Part shown: positions 42,758-51,795 of the stretch, piece by piece
How the letters are laid out: each line of letters opens with the position of its first letter
How positions within the stretch are numbered: position 1 is the stretch's first letter
Assembly (NCBI GenBank): GCA_910584375.1
Contig: CAJUAH010000019.1
Span: forward strand, 1-64,000
Length of the DNA: 64,000 nt
Reading direction: 5' to 3'
Origin: an uncultured Acetatifactor sp.
Lineage (GTDB): Bacteria > Bacillota > Clostridia > Lachnospirales > Lachnospiraceae
Program-made: the position numbers and the translations under genes
Notes under the pieces: generated by a model
Databases searched by the model: none
What the model was told of the DNA's origin: nothing
The model's input: the letters and a program-made list of their open reading frames with translations, nothing else

Positions 42758-43313
42758 ATGTCAAGGCCCCCTGCGTGAAAAAGTAGGCCGCTAACTGAGC
42801 CCTGGAGCTGAACTGTTCTGTCTGTATCAGTTCCCGCACTTCCTCCCGGGTATAAAACCGGGAGTCGATCTGTTCATTCTCCGAAGTGTGATCCTGCATC
42901 TCTCCCTCCGCCTCCACAACGGCGATATAGGTGGTCACGTCGGAAAAAGCCACCGCCGCGAAGGACGCGGGCAGGATGTCCCGTATCTTCTTGACGGAAA
43001 GTCCCGTTTCCTCATAGAGTTCCCGCTGAATGCAGTCTTCCACGGACTCTCCCTCCTCCAGCATACCCGCGCACAGATTATATACATAGCGGTTTACGCC
43101 CATGCGAAATTCGTGCAGCAACAGCATTTTGCCCTGACAGATCGCCACGATAGATACGCCGCTGGGCGTCTGTCCCAGATCTTCGGGGGAAGAGAGTTCT
43201 CGGCGGCTGACCATCTCATACTTTTTTTCTCTGCCCGCCTTGTTCAGATAGGTAAGCTCATAATTTTTGAGAAATCTGCCGTCCCCCACTTTTTCCATTT
43301 TTAAAAGTTTCAT
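42747..43313 (-). CDS. NUDIX hydrolase, ADP-ribose pyrophosphatase-like
   Basis: This 188-residue protein has a complete Nudix box: G83-x5-E89-x7-R97-E98-L-Y-E101-E102-T-G-L105. Similar proteins hydrolyse ADP-ribose or other nucleoside diphosphates. The start codon region matches the duplicated RNase-tail junction described at 43311-43470. It lies between the two paralogous membrane genes. Confidence 0.85.
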   Translation of the reverse strand: MKLLKMEKVGDGRFLKNYELTYLNKAGREKKYEMVSRRELSSPEDLGQTPSGVSIVAICQGKMLLLHEFRMGVNRYVYNLCAGMLEEGESVEDCIQRELYEETGLSVKKIRDILPASFAAVAFSDVTTYIAVVEAEGEMQDHTSENEQIDSRFYTREEVRELIQTEQFSSRAQLAAYFFTQGALTYEK

Positions 43314-43470
43314 ATTGATTCGTCCGCTCCTGTTCTTTCGCCTATATGTTTATTTGCTCTCATCTGTTCCCGAAAGGAAGGAGAGCGTTTCCCTGGAAAG
43401 TATTTCCTTCGGGTGATCTCCACAGACCCCAGCGGCGTCATATCCACGATCTGTACCGTAACCGGGGCCT
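43311..43470 (-). repeat. Decayed duplicate of the RNase E/G gene tail
   Basis: This segment is recognisably similar to the 3' end of the RNase gene at about 44016-44150. Shared blocks include CGTCCGCTCCTG next to the start codon and CCCAGCGGCGTCATATCCAC farther in, followed by a conserved CGATCTG and CCGTAACCGG. In this copy it has no RNase function; it supplies an out-of-frame C-terminal tail to the membrane gene 43350-44018 and the leader of the NUDIX gene. Confidence 0.75.
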
Positions 43471-44018
43471 CCTGGGCCAGCGCTCTTTTTTCTGTTGTGG
43501 TTGAATATGAATACCCCGATCAGATATAGCAGGATAAGGATTCCCCCCACCGTCAGTTCAGCGATCCACAAAAATATCAGCAAGGCGACAGTTCCCCTGT
43601 GCATGCCTTTTGCATGTCCCTTATAGGCTGAAAAGTCGTACACTTTCACCTGGGACAGCAAAGGGTCTGCGCCATATTGATACTGACGCACGAGCAGGAT
43701 CTGAGACAGATCCATGATCTGACAGGAGCCGTTCCAATAGGCTACCGGATAATAACCGTCGTCCATAGAAGGTATCCGCCCAAGTTGGCCCTGTGACATG
43801 CTAAAGGCAATGATCTCGGAGCCGACGGACGAATTTTCATATACTTCATAGTATCTGCCGCTTTCTTCGTCCTGTAGCAGCGCATAACTCTTCAATACGC
43901 CGCTCTTGGACGTCGCTTTGTCCTGTTCGGACACGGTATTACAGGAATACCATACAATTATGCATGTCAGAGCCATCGCCAGAACCGTTATCGCTGCCAG
44001 AATTTTTATAAATTTCAT
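43350..44018 (-). CDS. Bitopic membrane protein with tail derived from a duplicated RNase segment
   Basis: This 222-residue protein is a paralogue of the gene at 42140-42757: N-terminal helix (about 7-24), external domain with SCNTVS, YYPVAYW, MDLS and SQVKVYDFSAYKGH, then a C-terminal hydrophobic pair (about 150-175). Its paralogue stops soon after this, but here about 45 extra residues (GPGGPGYGTDRGYDAAG...) follow. They are an out-of-frame reading of the duplicated RNase tail. The start at 44018 overlaps the RNase stop (ATGA). Function unknown. Confidence 0.7.
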   Translation of the reverse strand: MKFIKILAAITVLAMALTCIIVWYSCNTVSEQDKATSKSGVLKSYALLQDEESGRYYEVYENSSVGSEIIAFSMSQGQLGRIPSMDDGYYPVAYWNGSCQIMDLSQILLVRQYQYGADPLLSQVKVYDFSAYKGHAKGMHRGTVALLIFLWIAELTVGGILILLYLIGVFIFNHNRKKSAGPGGPGYGTDRGYDAAGVCGDHPKEILSRETLSFLSGTDESK

Positions 44019-45400
44019 ATGGATCCGTCCGCTCCTGTTTTTTTGTCCCTGCGTCTGTATGCTCCCATCTGTTCCCGGAGGGAAGGAAACACTTTCCTGC
44101 GGGTGATTTCCACCAGCCCCAGCGGCGTCATATCCACGATCTGCACCGTAACCGGATCCTCTTTGGTCAGTTCCCGCAGCTTTTGCAGCAGCTCTTCCTC
44201 CTGGGCCAATGTTGCAAGATTGATAAAATCCACAATGATGATGCCTGAGAGGTTCCGAAGGCGAAGCTGGCGTGCCACCTCCACGGCGGCTTCCAGATTG
44301 ACCCGCCGCATGGTTTCTTCCGGCGTCTGCTCTCCTGAAAGCTTTACGCATTTACCGGTGTTTACGTCGACAGCGGTCAGACTTTCCGTCTGCTCGATCA
44401 CCAGATTGGCTCCCGACCGCAGCCATACCGTCTTTCCCAGCGCCTCCTGCAATCTTCCTTCCAGCCCATAGAGCTTATCCAATGACAGAGCGTCATCCTG
44501 ATACAGCCGCAGCCGCTTTGTGCCTGTGAAGATCCTATCCGAGAAAAGCGACTGAAGTTCCTCATATATCTGCGGAATATCCGTCACAATCTCCTGATAT
44601 TCGTCGGGTAAAAACGAGATTAAAGCCTCCTCCAGCGCCGTCCCCGCCTCATACAGACAACTGTAACAGGTGCGGTGCCGCCCCTGGGAAAAAACAGCCG
44701 TAAAACGTTGCCTCAGTTCTGCATACTCCCCCAGCAGTTTGTCCTCTTCTCCCTGTTCCATGGCCTGTCCGGCCTGGGTGCGTACCACCAACCCGAAGGG
44801 CGGTACGCCCTCCTCCTGTACCGGATGTCCGTCTATATCCGTGATACCGGCATGTCTCAGGAATTCCGTTATCTGACTGCGCAGAGAGGCGTCCAGCTTT
44901 TTGGAGATTCCCGTTCTTACTGCCCCGACTGCAAACACAAAGTATTTTCCCTGCAAAGTGATATGGGTGGTCACAGCCGCCTGTTTTGTCTTGACCGCCT
45001 CCCGGTCCAGCTGCACCGGCAGCTCGTCCCCCTCCAAAAGCCTGCCGTCGTAAGTCCGCCCTGTCAGAAAAGGCGGCGCTTTCTCCAGCTCATCCATGTG
45101 CAGAAAGCATTGCTCCCGATCGGTAATCTCCACAAAACAGGCGTTTAGATTTTTGAGAATCTTTTTTACTTTTCCCAGATAAACCGTACCCAGGCGGCTT
45201 TGACGGCGGGAAGAAAATATCTGCAGGGCTGTCAGACGGTACTGCTTGAGCAGCGCGGCAATCATGGGCGGATCATGATCCTGCCCGCCTGGCATCTCCC
45301 CTGTCGGGCAGGACGTTATGAGCAATCTGTTTACTTCCCGCTCCCTGCGCTCTGTCTCCCTGTCCTGCCGGATGCTGTTATGCTCGATTGCTCTGCTCAT
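44015..45400 (-). CDS. rng: Ribonuclease E/G family protein
   Basis: This 461-residue endoribonuclease of the RNase G type acts in rRNA maturation and mRNA decay. It has an S1-like region (LGTVYLGKVKKILKNLNACFVEI), catalytic Asp motifs LTAVDVNTGKCVK and IIIVDFINLA, and the C-terminal MTPLGLVEITRRK block. The start MSRAIEHN at 45400 is preceded by AAAGAGG; 45 upstream codons are Arg-rich noise. It overlaps the TIGR03936-type gene by 23 bp and the next membrane gene by 4 bp, showing tight coupling. Confidence 0.9.
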   Translation of the reverse strand: MSRAIEHNSIRQDRETERREREVNRLLITSCPTGEMPGGQDHDPPMIAALLKQYRLTALQIFSSRRQSRLGTVYLGKVKKILKNLNACFVEITDREQCFLHMDELEKAPPFLTGRTYDGRLLEGDELPVQLDREAVKTKQAAVTTHITLQGKYFVFAVGAVRTGISKKLDASLRSQITEFLRHAGITDIDGHPVQEEGVPPFGLVVRTQAGQAMEQGEEDKLLGEYAELRQRFTAVFSQGRHRTCYSCLYEAGTALEEALISFLPDEYQEIVTDIPQIYEELQSLFSDRIFTGTKRLRLYQDDALSLDKLYGLEGRLQEALGKTVWLRSGANLVIEQTESLTAVDVNTGKCVKLSGEQTPEETMRRVNLEAAVEVARQLRLRNLSGIIIVDFINLATLAQEEELLQKLRELTKEDPVTVQIVDMTPLGLVEITRRKVFPSLREQMGAYRRRDKKTGADGSI

Positions 45401-46259
45401 CCTCTTTCCCCCGCATCCATTCCTGCCGCAGTGTTTCCGCGGCGGCCATGGTCTCCTGCCGTATTCGCCGGTTCTCCGCCATGGTCTCCTCCTTGCGGAT
45501 ACGGGCCTGTCTGGCAATCTCGATCCGCTCTTCATCCACCATAGGCCGGGTGATCAGACTGCCCACGGCGTCCATGGGCGCCAACCGCATGGGTTCTCCC
45601 GCCGCTGCCAGATTCACATAGGTGTCCCGGCGGTGAACGGTATAAGCGTTTTCCGCCAGCTTTTCCCCCTGCCAGGCGGCATATGCCTCCAGAACCTGCC
45701 CAGGCTTTATATTACCGCCGCTGGAGGCGTCCACCGTCATATGGACAGCGCCGCTCTCCCTATCTGCCGTCAGCTCATAGATTCCCGGTCTGATATCCAC
45801 GGTCAGCGTATTCTTTTTCGTCTCCCTGGTAATCAAAATCTGTGGCAGAGCATAGAATGCATCCAGCTTTCCCATATAGTCGAAGGTCGGTTCTCTGCCC
45901 TCCCGAAATCTGACCGTGTAGGAGGCCGCCGCCACGCTGGCCATGGCGTTTCCCGCATGGTCCGGCAACAGCACCACACTGACGATCTCGATTCCTGGCA
46001 CACTGGCGCGGTTAAAGCGCTCTATCATATCCCGTGAATCGGTGACACTGTTGCATTCGATATCCATATATTCCCCGTCGCTGGTCAGTCCCACGCCCAG
46101 AGGCGCCGCAAAGGTCATGATCTGATGGGGGCTGAATCCGGTGGTGTAGGCTACGTCGATCTCTGCCCTGCGTATACATTTCTGAAAAAATCGCATGACA
46201 TCCAGGTGGCCGATAAAACGGATTGGCCCAAACTTGCGAAACTTTACACGTACTTTCAT
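45378..46259 (-). CDS. TIGR03936-type radical-SAM-associated protein (DUF2344)
   Basis: This 293-residue protein begins VRVKFRKFGPIRFIGHLDVMRF and contains the YTTGFSPHQIMTFAAPLGVGL block typical of the DUF2344/TIGR03936 family, encoded next to a B12-binding radical SAM protein. Its function is not established; an RNA-modification role with RNase G has been suggested by context. The stop overlaps rng, and its start overlaps the radical SAM gene by 4 bp. Confidence 0.9.
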   Translation of the reverse strand: MKVRVKFRKFGPIRFIGHLDVMRFFQKCIRRAEIDVAYTTGFSPHQIMTFAAPLGVGLTSDGEYMDIECNSVTDSRDMIERFNRASVPGIEIVSVVLLPDHAGNAMASVAAASYTVRFREGREPTFDYMGKLDAFYALPQILITRETKKNTLTVDIRPGIYELTADRESGAVHMTVDASSGGNIKPGQVLEAYAAWQGEKLAENAYTVHRRDTYVNLAAAGEPMRLAPMDAVGSLITRPMVDEERIEIARQARIRKEETMAENRRIRQETMAAAETLRQEWMRGKEDEQSNRA

Positions 46260-48199
46260 AAACCATCCTCTCCCGTCTCTGCCATGCCACCCTCACCAAC
46301 CATATCGCAGGAGTTCCCATCGTCAACTCTGGGTTCAACGCATATACCGCCGCCGAATCTGGCAGCGCCGCATCCCTGACATCTGACTTTACAATTCTCC
46401 GAGATCTGCCCTTCCCGGGCTTTCAGCCATTCCCTTTTCAAAAAATCCTTCGTCACGCCGCAGTCGATAAAATCCCATGGGAATATCTCGTCCAGCTCTC
46501 TCTCTCTGTGGGAATAGAACTCCGTAGTCAGACCGCACTCCGCCATGGACTCTTCCCACGCGTCATTGCGGAAATATTCGCTCCATGCATCGTAAAAACA
46601 GCCCTTTTTGTAGACGCCTGAGATCACCTGGGACAAGCGCCTGTCTCCACGGGCCAGTACCCCTTCCCATACGCTGGTGTCCGCCTCGTGGTAATTGTAC
46701 TTGATGCTCTTTTGGTTCAACTGCTCGGAGATGCATTTGCGGGTAAAATAGGCCTTTTCTATAAATTCCTCTTTGGTACACTGGGCCGCCCACTGGAAGG
46801 GCGTAAAGGGCTTGGGCACAAAGAACGAGGTGCTGGTGACAATCTGCACCTTGCCGTTTGTGCGGGCCGCCTTGGGCACTTCCTCATAAAATGTGGCGGC
46901 GATCTCGTTGGACAGCTCGGCGATTCCCCGCATATCCTCCTCTGTCTCCGTGGGCAGACCCAGCATAAAATACAGTTTCACTCTTGTCCAGCCGCCCCGG
47001 AAGGCCAGAGCGCAGCCGCGCAGAATGTCCTCCCGCGTCAATCCTTTGTTTATAACATCCCGCAGCCGCTGGCTGCCCGCCTCCGGCGCAAAAGTCAGAG
47101 AAGACTTGCGTATATCCTGGATCTTGCTCATCACATCCAGAGAAAAAGCGTCGATCCGCAGGGACGGCAGGGAGATATTGATATTCTTCTCTCTGCACTT
47201 ATCAATCAGAAAGTCGATCAGCTCCGGCAGGCGACTGTAATCGCTGGAACTTAAGGAGCTTAAGGATATCTCCTCATGCCCGGTGCTTTTCAACATTTCC
47301 AGAGCGTACTTTTTGAGCTGATCCACGTCCCGCTCCCTCACCGGGCGGTACAACTGGCCCGCCTGACAGAAACGGCAGCCCCTGATACAGCCCCGCTGGA
47401 TCTCCAGCACCACCCGGTCCTGGGTGACTTTTATATAGGGCACCACCGGTTTCATGGGATAGTAGGTGTCCGACACCTGCATCTCCACCTCTTTCAGCAC
47501 AGTGCGGGGAATCCCCTCCTCCGTGGGTTCAAAGCTTTTGATCGTGCCGTCCTCGTTATACTCCGCATGATAAAACCGGGGTACATACATTCCCGGCAGC
47601 CTGGCCGCCCGGCGCAGGAATTCCACCCGTCCGCAGCCCTCTTTTTTGCAGGCTTTATAGAGATCCAGCAGCTCCCGATAGCGGGTTTCCCCCTCTCCGA
47701 TATAGAACAGATCAAAGAAATCGGCGATGGGCTCCGGATTGTACACGCAGGGGCCTCCCCCGATCACAATGGGACAATCCTCCCCCCGCATAACTGCGGA
47801 CAGCGGAATCCCGGAGAGATCCAGAACCTGTAAAATATTGGTATAGCACATCTCATACTGTATCGTGATTCCCAGAAAATCCATCTCTTTGACCGGTTCC
47901 TGGGATTCCAGGCAAAACAGGGGGATATTCTGCTGTCTCATGATGGCGTCCAGATCCACCCAGGGGGAGTAGACCCGCTCGCACCACACGTCCTCCCAAC
48001 TGTTAAACATGTCATACAGGATCTGGATGCCCAGATGGGACATACCGATCTCGTACACATCGGGAAAGCACATGGCAAAGCGCACCTCCACCCGGGACTT
48101 GTCCTTCACCACCGCATTTACCTCATTGCCGATATACCTGGCCGGTTTTTCTATTTTCATCAGGATATCGTCTGACAAAGCCAGTTTTTCCGTTGTCAT
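46256..48199 (-). CDS. TIGR03960-type B12-binding-domain radical SAM protein
   Basis: This 647-residue protein has an N-terminal B12-binding-like region (FAMCFPDVYEIGMSHLGIQIL) and the radical SAM cluster motif CIRGCRFC (Cx3Cx2C). Further SAM-domain blocks are SLSSLSSSDYSRL and LTFAPEAGSQRLRDVINKGL. A cysteine-rich C-terminus (CKVRCQGCGA) may bind another metal. The reaction is unknown. It is first in the operon with the TIGR03936-type gene and rng. Confidence 0.92.
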   Translation of the reverse strand: MTTEKLALSDDILMKIEKPARYIGNEVNAVVKDKSRVEVRFAMCFPDVYEIGMSHLGIQILYDMFNSWEDVWCERVYSPWVDLDAIMRQQNIPLFCLESQEPVKEMDFLGITIQYEMCYTNILQVLDLSGIPLSAVMRGEDCPIVIGGGPCVYNPEPIADFFDLFYIGEGETRYRELLDLYKACKKEGCGRVEFLRRAARLPGMYVPRFYHAEYNEDGTIKSFEPTEEGIPRTVLKEVEMQVSDTYYPMKPVVPYIKVTQDRVVLEIQRGCIRGCRFCQAGQLYRPVRERDVDQLKKYALEMLKSTGHEEISLSSLSSSDYSRLPELIDFLIDKCREKNINISLPSLRIDAFSLDVMSKIQDIRKSSLTFAPEAGSQRLRDVINKGLTREDILRGCALAFRGGWTRVKLYFMLGLPTETEEDMRGIAELSNEIAATFYEEVPKAARTNGKVQIVTSTSFFVPKPFTPFQWAAQCTKEEFIEKAYFTRKCISEQLNQKSIKYNYHEADTSVWEGVLARGDRRLSQVISGVYKKGCFYDAWSEYFRNDAWEESMAECGLTTEFYSHRERELDEIFPWDFIDCGVTKDFLKREWLKAREGQISENCKVRCQGCGAARFGGGICVEPRVDDGNSCDMVGEGGMAETGEDGL

Positions 48200-48331
48200 C
48201 CGTCTGCTTCCTTCCTTTCCGGTTACTTGTTCTTTTATTCAGTATACGGCAAATGCCCAATAAAAGCAAGCCAAACAGCGGCGCACAAATCCTGCGATTC
48301 CATGCGCCGCTGCGTGTTCTCCGCTCCCGTG

Positions 48332-48661
48332 TCACGGGGCAGTGATATAATCGTATCTGAGATACTCCAGTATCTGACTGCCAGTGAACCCAAACAATGT
48401 GTCTCCCCTATGATCGGCCATAGCCAGCAAACAAACCAATATGGCCGCCAGCAATATGCGCAGTCCCAGCGTACCGCCTCCCCCGGCGTTACCTCCCATG
48501 TCCCCGTTATCATAGTCCAGGGAAGGTTCCTCGTCGAAATAGCTGAGCGTTCTGCCGTAAAGCAGTTGCTCCCGCTGGCCAAGATCCTGTCTGTCCTGCT
48601 GATACCGTTCCCTGACCTGCCTTTTTAGCTGTAGTCTCTGCTGCGTGGAAAAATCACTCAT
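48332..48661 (-). CDS. Small single-pass membrane protein, unknown
   Basis: This 109-residue protein has a Gln/Arg-rich N-terminus (about 1-30, possibly coiled), an acidic and Gly-rich middle, one membrane helix (about 66-84) and a short tail. No family recognised. The ribosome site is poor, and a competing 115-codon frame overlaps it, so this is a moderate call. It lies between hisI and the radical SAM gene. Confidence 0.5.
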   Translation of the reverse strand: MSDFSTQQRLQLKRQVRERYQQDRQDLGQREQLLYGRTLSYFDEEPSLDYDNGDMGGNAGGGGTLGLRILLAAILVCLLAMADHRGDTLFGFTGSQILEYLRYDYITAP

Positions 48662-48728
48662 AGCCCGTTCCCGTCCTTCCTGCTACCTGCTATTTCATTG
48701 TATGAGAAAGCGGGACGGCCTAGCACCG

Positions 48729-49079
48729 TCATTCGACGTTTTTGTCCACGATCTTTTGGAAAAAGCAACTGCGGGAACCTGTATGACAGGCGGCTCCCAC
48801 CTGGTCGATCCGGGCCAGCAGCGTGTCCCTGTCGCAGTCCGCCGTCAGGGACCGCAGATACTGATAATGACCGCTGGTCTCCCCCTTCAGCCACTGCTCT
48901 CTGCGGCTGCGGCTGTAATAATGCATTCTGCCGGTACGCAGCGTATCGTTATATGCCTGTTCGTTCATGTAGGCCATCATCAGCACGTCCCCGTTTTCCG
49001 CGTCCTGGGCGATCACGGGTATCAGACCCTGCGGGTCTTTTTTTAAGTCTTCCCAAGAAAGAGCGATATTCCAGTCCAT
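48729..49079 (-). CDS. hisI: Phosphoribosyl-AMP cyclohydrolase
   Basis: This 116-residue enzyme opens the purine ring in step 3 of histidine synthesis. Motifs are MMAYMNEQAYNDTLRTGRMHYYSRSR and the Zn/Mg-binding LTADCDRDTLLARIDQVGAACHTG. It is a stand-alone HisI without the HisE pyrophosphatase domain. Last gene of the cluster. Confidence 0.96.
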   Translation of the reverse strand: MDWNIALSWEDLKKDPQGLIPVIAQDAENGDVLMMAYMNEQAYNDTLRTGRMHYYSRSRREQWLKGETSGHYQYLRSLTADCDRDTLLARIDQVGAACHTGSRSCFFQKIVDKNVE

Positions 49080-49136
49080 CCTTCTGTTTCTCCTTTTGGT
49101 TTCGGTTTCCTGCAGCAGCCCAATCCGGCGTGCCGG

Positions 49137-49724
49137 CTACAATTTTCCTTTAGTGCTGAGCACCCCGTTAAGCCTGGGTTCAGCGGCGGTGGCCTGGTCG
49201 AGAGATTTGGCAAACGCTTTGAACATGGCCTCGATCATATGGTGGTTATTGCCGCCCTGCAGCATCCGCAGATGCAGATTCATCCCGGCGCTGTAGGAGA
49301 CGGCATAGAAAAATTCCCTGACCAATTCCGTGTCCAGTTCTCCCACTTTCCGGGCTGAAAATTCGCAGTCAAACTGCAGATAGGGTCTGCCGCACAGATC
49401 CACGGCGCACAGAGCCAGGGATTCATCCATGGGCAAAATGAAATAGCCATAGCGGCAGATTCCCGCCTTGTCTCCCACGGCCTCTGAAATGGCCTGGCCC
49501 AACACGATCCCGGTATCCTCCACCGTATGATGACCGTCCACGGCCAGGTCTCCCCTGACATGGCATGTCAAATCAAAAAAACCGTGCCGGGCAAAGCCCT
49601 CCAGCATATGATCCAAAAAACCGATGCCTGTATGTACCTCGGCTTTTCCGCTGCCGTCCAGATTCAATGTAATTTCGATCTCCGTCTCCCTGGTCATGCG
49701 TTTCACGCTGCTTATACGCTCCAT
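49137..49724 (-). CDS. hisB: Imidazoleglycerol-phosphate dehydratase
   Basis: This 195-residue monofunctional HisB dehydrates imidazoleglycerol phosphate using manganese. The metal-ligand repeats are FLDHMLEGFARHG, DGHHTVEDTG and GGNNHHMIEAMFKAFA. The start at 49724 is placed by AGAGGAGAAAT; seven upstream codons are excluded. It follows hisD by 17 bp. Confidence 0.97.
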   Translation of the reverse strand: MERISSVKRMTRETEIEITLNLDGSGKAEVHTGIGFLDHMLEGFARHGFFDLTCHVRGDLAVDGHHTVEDTGIVLGQAISEAVGDKAGICRYGYFILPMDESLALCAVDLCGRPYLQFDCEFSARKVGELDTELVREFFYAVSYSAGMNLHLRMLQGGNNHHMIEAMFKAFAKSLDQATAAEPRLNGVLSTKGKL

Positions 49725-49741
49725 ATTTCTCCTCTTTTCTC

Positions 49742-51034
49742 TCACTCCTCAAAGCGGACTCTGATGCTGTTGGCGTGAGCGGTCAGTCCTTCGCTCTCGG
49801 CAAATCTCTCTATATCCTGGTGTACGGCCTGTAACGCCTCCCGGGAATAAGAGATAATACTGGTTTTCTTAATAAAGTCATCTACATTTACTGGCGAAAA
49901 GAACTTGGCCGTACCGTTGGTGGGCAGGATGTGGTTGGGACCCGCATAATAGTCTCCCAGCGGTTCCGAACTGTATTCGCCCAGAAAGATAGCCCCTGCG
50001 TTTTGAATCCTGGTCATCGTGTCAAAAGGATTCCCGGTCAATATCTCCAGATGTTCGGAGGCGATGTCATTGGCAGCCTCTATGGCGGAGTCCATAGTAT
50101 CCGCCAGCAGGATATATCCGTAATTGTCCAGAGATTTTTCCATGATCTCCCTGCGGGATAACTGTTCCAAAAACAAGTCGACCTCTTTGGACACCCGCTG
50201 GGCCAGTTCTCTGGAAGTGGTGATCAGGATGGCGCTGGCCAGCTCGTCATGCTCCGCCTGGCTTAACAGGTCCGCCGCCACATACCGGGGATTGGCCGTT
50301 TCGTCCGCCAGCACCAGGATCTCGCTGGGCCCGGCGATGGAATCGATGCTCACATGTCCGTACACCGCCTTCTTTGCCAGGGCTACGAAGATATTGCCGG
50401 GGCCTGTGATCTTATCCACCTTGGGAACGGACTCCGTACCGTAGGCCATGGCGGCGATGGCCTGGGCTCCGCCGACCTTGTAGATGGTCTTCACCCCCGC
50501 GATATCCGCTGCCACCAGCGTTCCGGGATTGACCTTGCCGTCCGCTCCGGGCGGGGTGGTCATAAGGATATCTTTTACTCCTGCCACCGTGGCGGGCACC
50601 ACATTCATCAGTACGCTGGAGGGATAGGCTGCCTTGCCCCCCGGCACATACACTCCCACCCGTCCGATGGGGGTGATGCGCATTCCCAGTATGACGCCGT
50701 CCTCCCTGGCATCAAACCAGCTATTGCGCAGTTGCTTTTCATGAAAGGCCCGGATATTGGCCGCGGACCTTCTGATCACTTCCACCAGCTCCGGGTCCAT
50801 CCGGGCATAAGCCTCCCGGATCTCCTCCGCTGTCACCCGGATGTTTTCCGGGGTCAGCGCATATTTGTCATATTGCAGCGTATACGCAAACAGGGCTTTG
50901 TCCCCCTCTGTCTTTACAGCCGTTAAGATTTCATTGACCTTTTCCTCATATCCTGAATAATTGTTGGGACTTCTCTTTAACAGATCATTCAGCACGTTTT
51001 TCCGAGTGCTGTCCGTCAATTCTACGATTCTCAT
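49742..51034 (-). CDS. hisD: Histidinol dehydrogenase
   Basis: This 430-residue enzyme oxidises histidinol to histidine with NAD. Family blocks are YVPGGKAAYPSSVLMN, the GPSEILVLAD segment and SQAEHDELASAILIT with zinc and catalytic residues. The start at 51034 follows AAGGAGAAGACC. It is between hisG and hisB. Confidence 0.97.
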   Translation of the reverse strand: MRIVELTDSTRKNVLNDLLKRSPNNYSGYEEKVNEILTAVKTEGDKALFAYTLQYDKYALTPENIRVTAEEIREAYARMDPELVEVIRRSAANIRAFHEKQLRNSWFDAREDGVILGMRITPIGRVGVYVPGGKAAYPSSVLMNVVPATVAGVKDILMTTPPGADGKVNPGTLVAADIAGVKTIYKVGGAQAIAAMAYGTESVPKVDKITGPGNIFVALAKKAVYGHVSIDSIAGPSEILVLADETANPRYVAADLLSQAEHDELASAILITTSRELAQRVSKEVDLFLEQLSRREIMEKSLDNYGYILLADTMDSAIEAANDIASEHLEILTGNPFDTMTRIQNAGAIFLGEYSSEPLGDYYAGPNHILPTNGTAKFFSPVNVDDFIKKTSIISYSREALQAVHQDIERFAESEGLTAHANSIRVRFEE

Positions 51035-51124
51035 GGTCTTCTCCTTTTTCATATGGTCAAGTTCTGCGGTTAACGTTTTGCCCCAATGAGGGGTATGAAA
51101 ATAATGCGCAATCCTGTATAGTGT

Positions 51125-51778
51125 TTATGATGAGGATAGATGGCTGCGCATCCTGTAGATCAGGTCCTTGATACGCTCCGTCTCCATCTGCATACTCACC
51201 GGATTGACGATCATCCGGGCCGACAGGGGGCAGATCTCCTCCAGCACGTCCAGACCGTTTTCCCGCAACGTGCCGCCGGTCTCCACGATATCCACGATCA
51301 CGTCCGACAGTTCCACCAGAGGGCCAAGCTCCACGGAACCGTTCAGCTTGATGATGTCCACGGTCTGATGTTTTTTATTGTAAAAATACTCCCTGGCAAT
51401 GTTGGGATATTTGCTGGCCACACGGATTCTCTCGTGATGCAGGAGCAGTTCTTCCGCCTCCTGGGGACCGCAGACACACATGCGGCATTTTCCGAACCCC
51501 AGATCCAGCACTTCATATACATTGCGGTTCTCCTCCAGTACGGTGTCCCGTCCCACCACGCCGATATCTGCTGCGCCGTATTCCACATAGGTGGGGACAT
51601 CCGGTCCTTTTGCCAGAAAAAAACGCAGTTTCAGTTCTTCGTTTACAAAGATCAGTTTCCGGGAACTCTTGTCCTTCATCTCCTCGCAGGTGATGCCAAT
51701 CTGCTCCAGCAGCTCCATGGTCTTGCTGGCCAGGCGGCCCTTGCCCAGCGCAAATGTCAAATATCTCTCTTCACTCAT
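51125..51778 (-). CDS. hisG: ATP phosphoribosyltransferase, short form
   Basis: This 217-residue enzyme starts histidine synthesis by joining ATP and PRPP. It has LTFALGKGRLASKTMELLEQ, GAADIGVVGRDTVLEE and the phosphate site VETGGTLRENGL. It lacks the C-terminal allosteric domain, so it needs HisZ, which is encoded just upstream. Confidence 0.97.
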   Translation of the reverse strand: MSEERYLTFALGKGRLASKTMELLEQIGITCEEMKDKSSRKLIFVNEELKLRFFLAKGPDVPTYVEYGAADIGVVGRDTVLEENRNVYEVLDLGFGKCRMCVCGPQEAEELLLHHERIRVASKYPNIAREYFYNKKHQTVDIIKLNGSVELGPLVELSDVIVDIVETGGTLRENGLDVLEEICPLSARMIVNPVSMQMETERIKDLIYRMRSHLSSS

Positions 51779-51795
51779 AATATGTTGTATTCTCC

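Noticed and set aside
44019..44351. Upstream extension of the membrane gene at 43350
   Set aside because: The extra N-terminal 111 residues are an out-of-frame reading of the rng 3' end; the start at 44018 overlaps the rng stop as expected for coupling.
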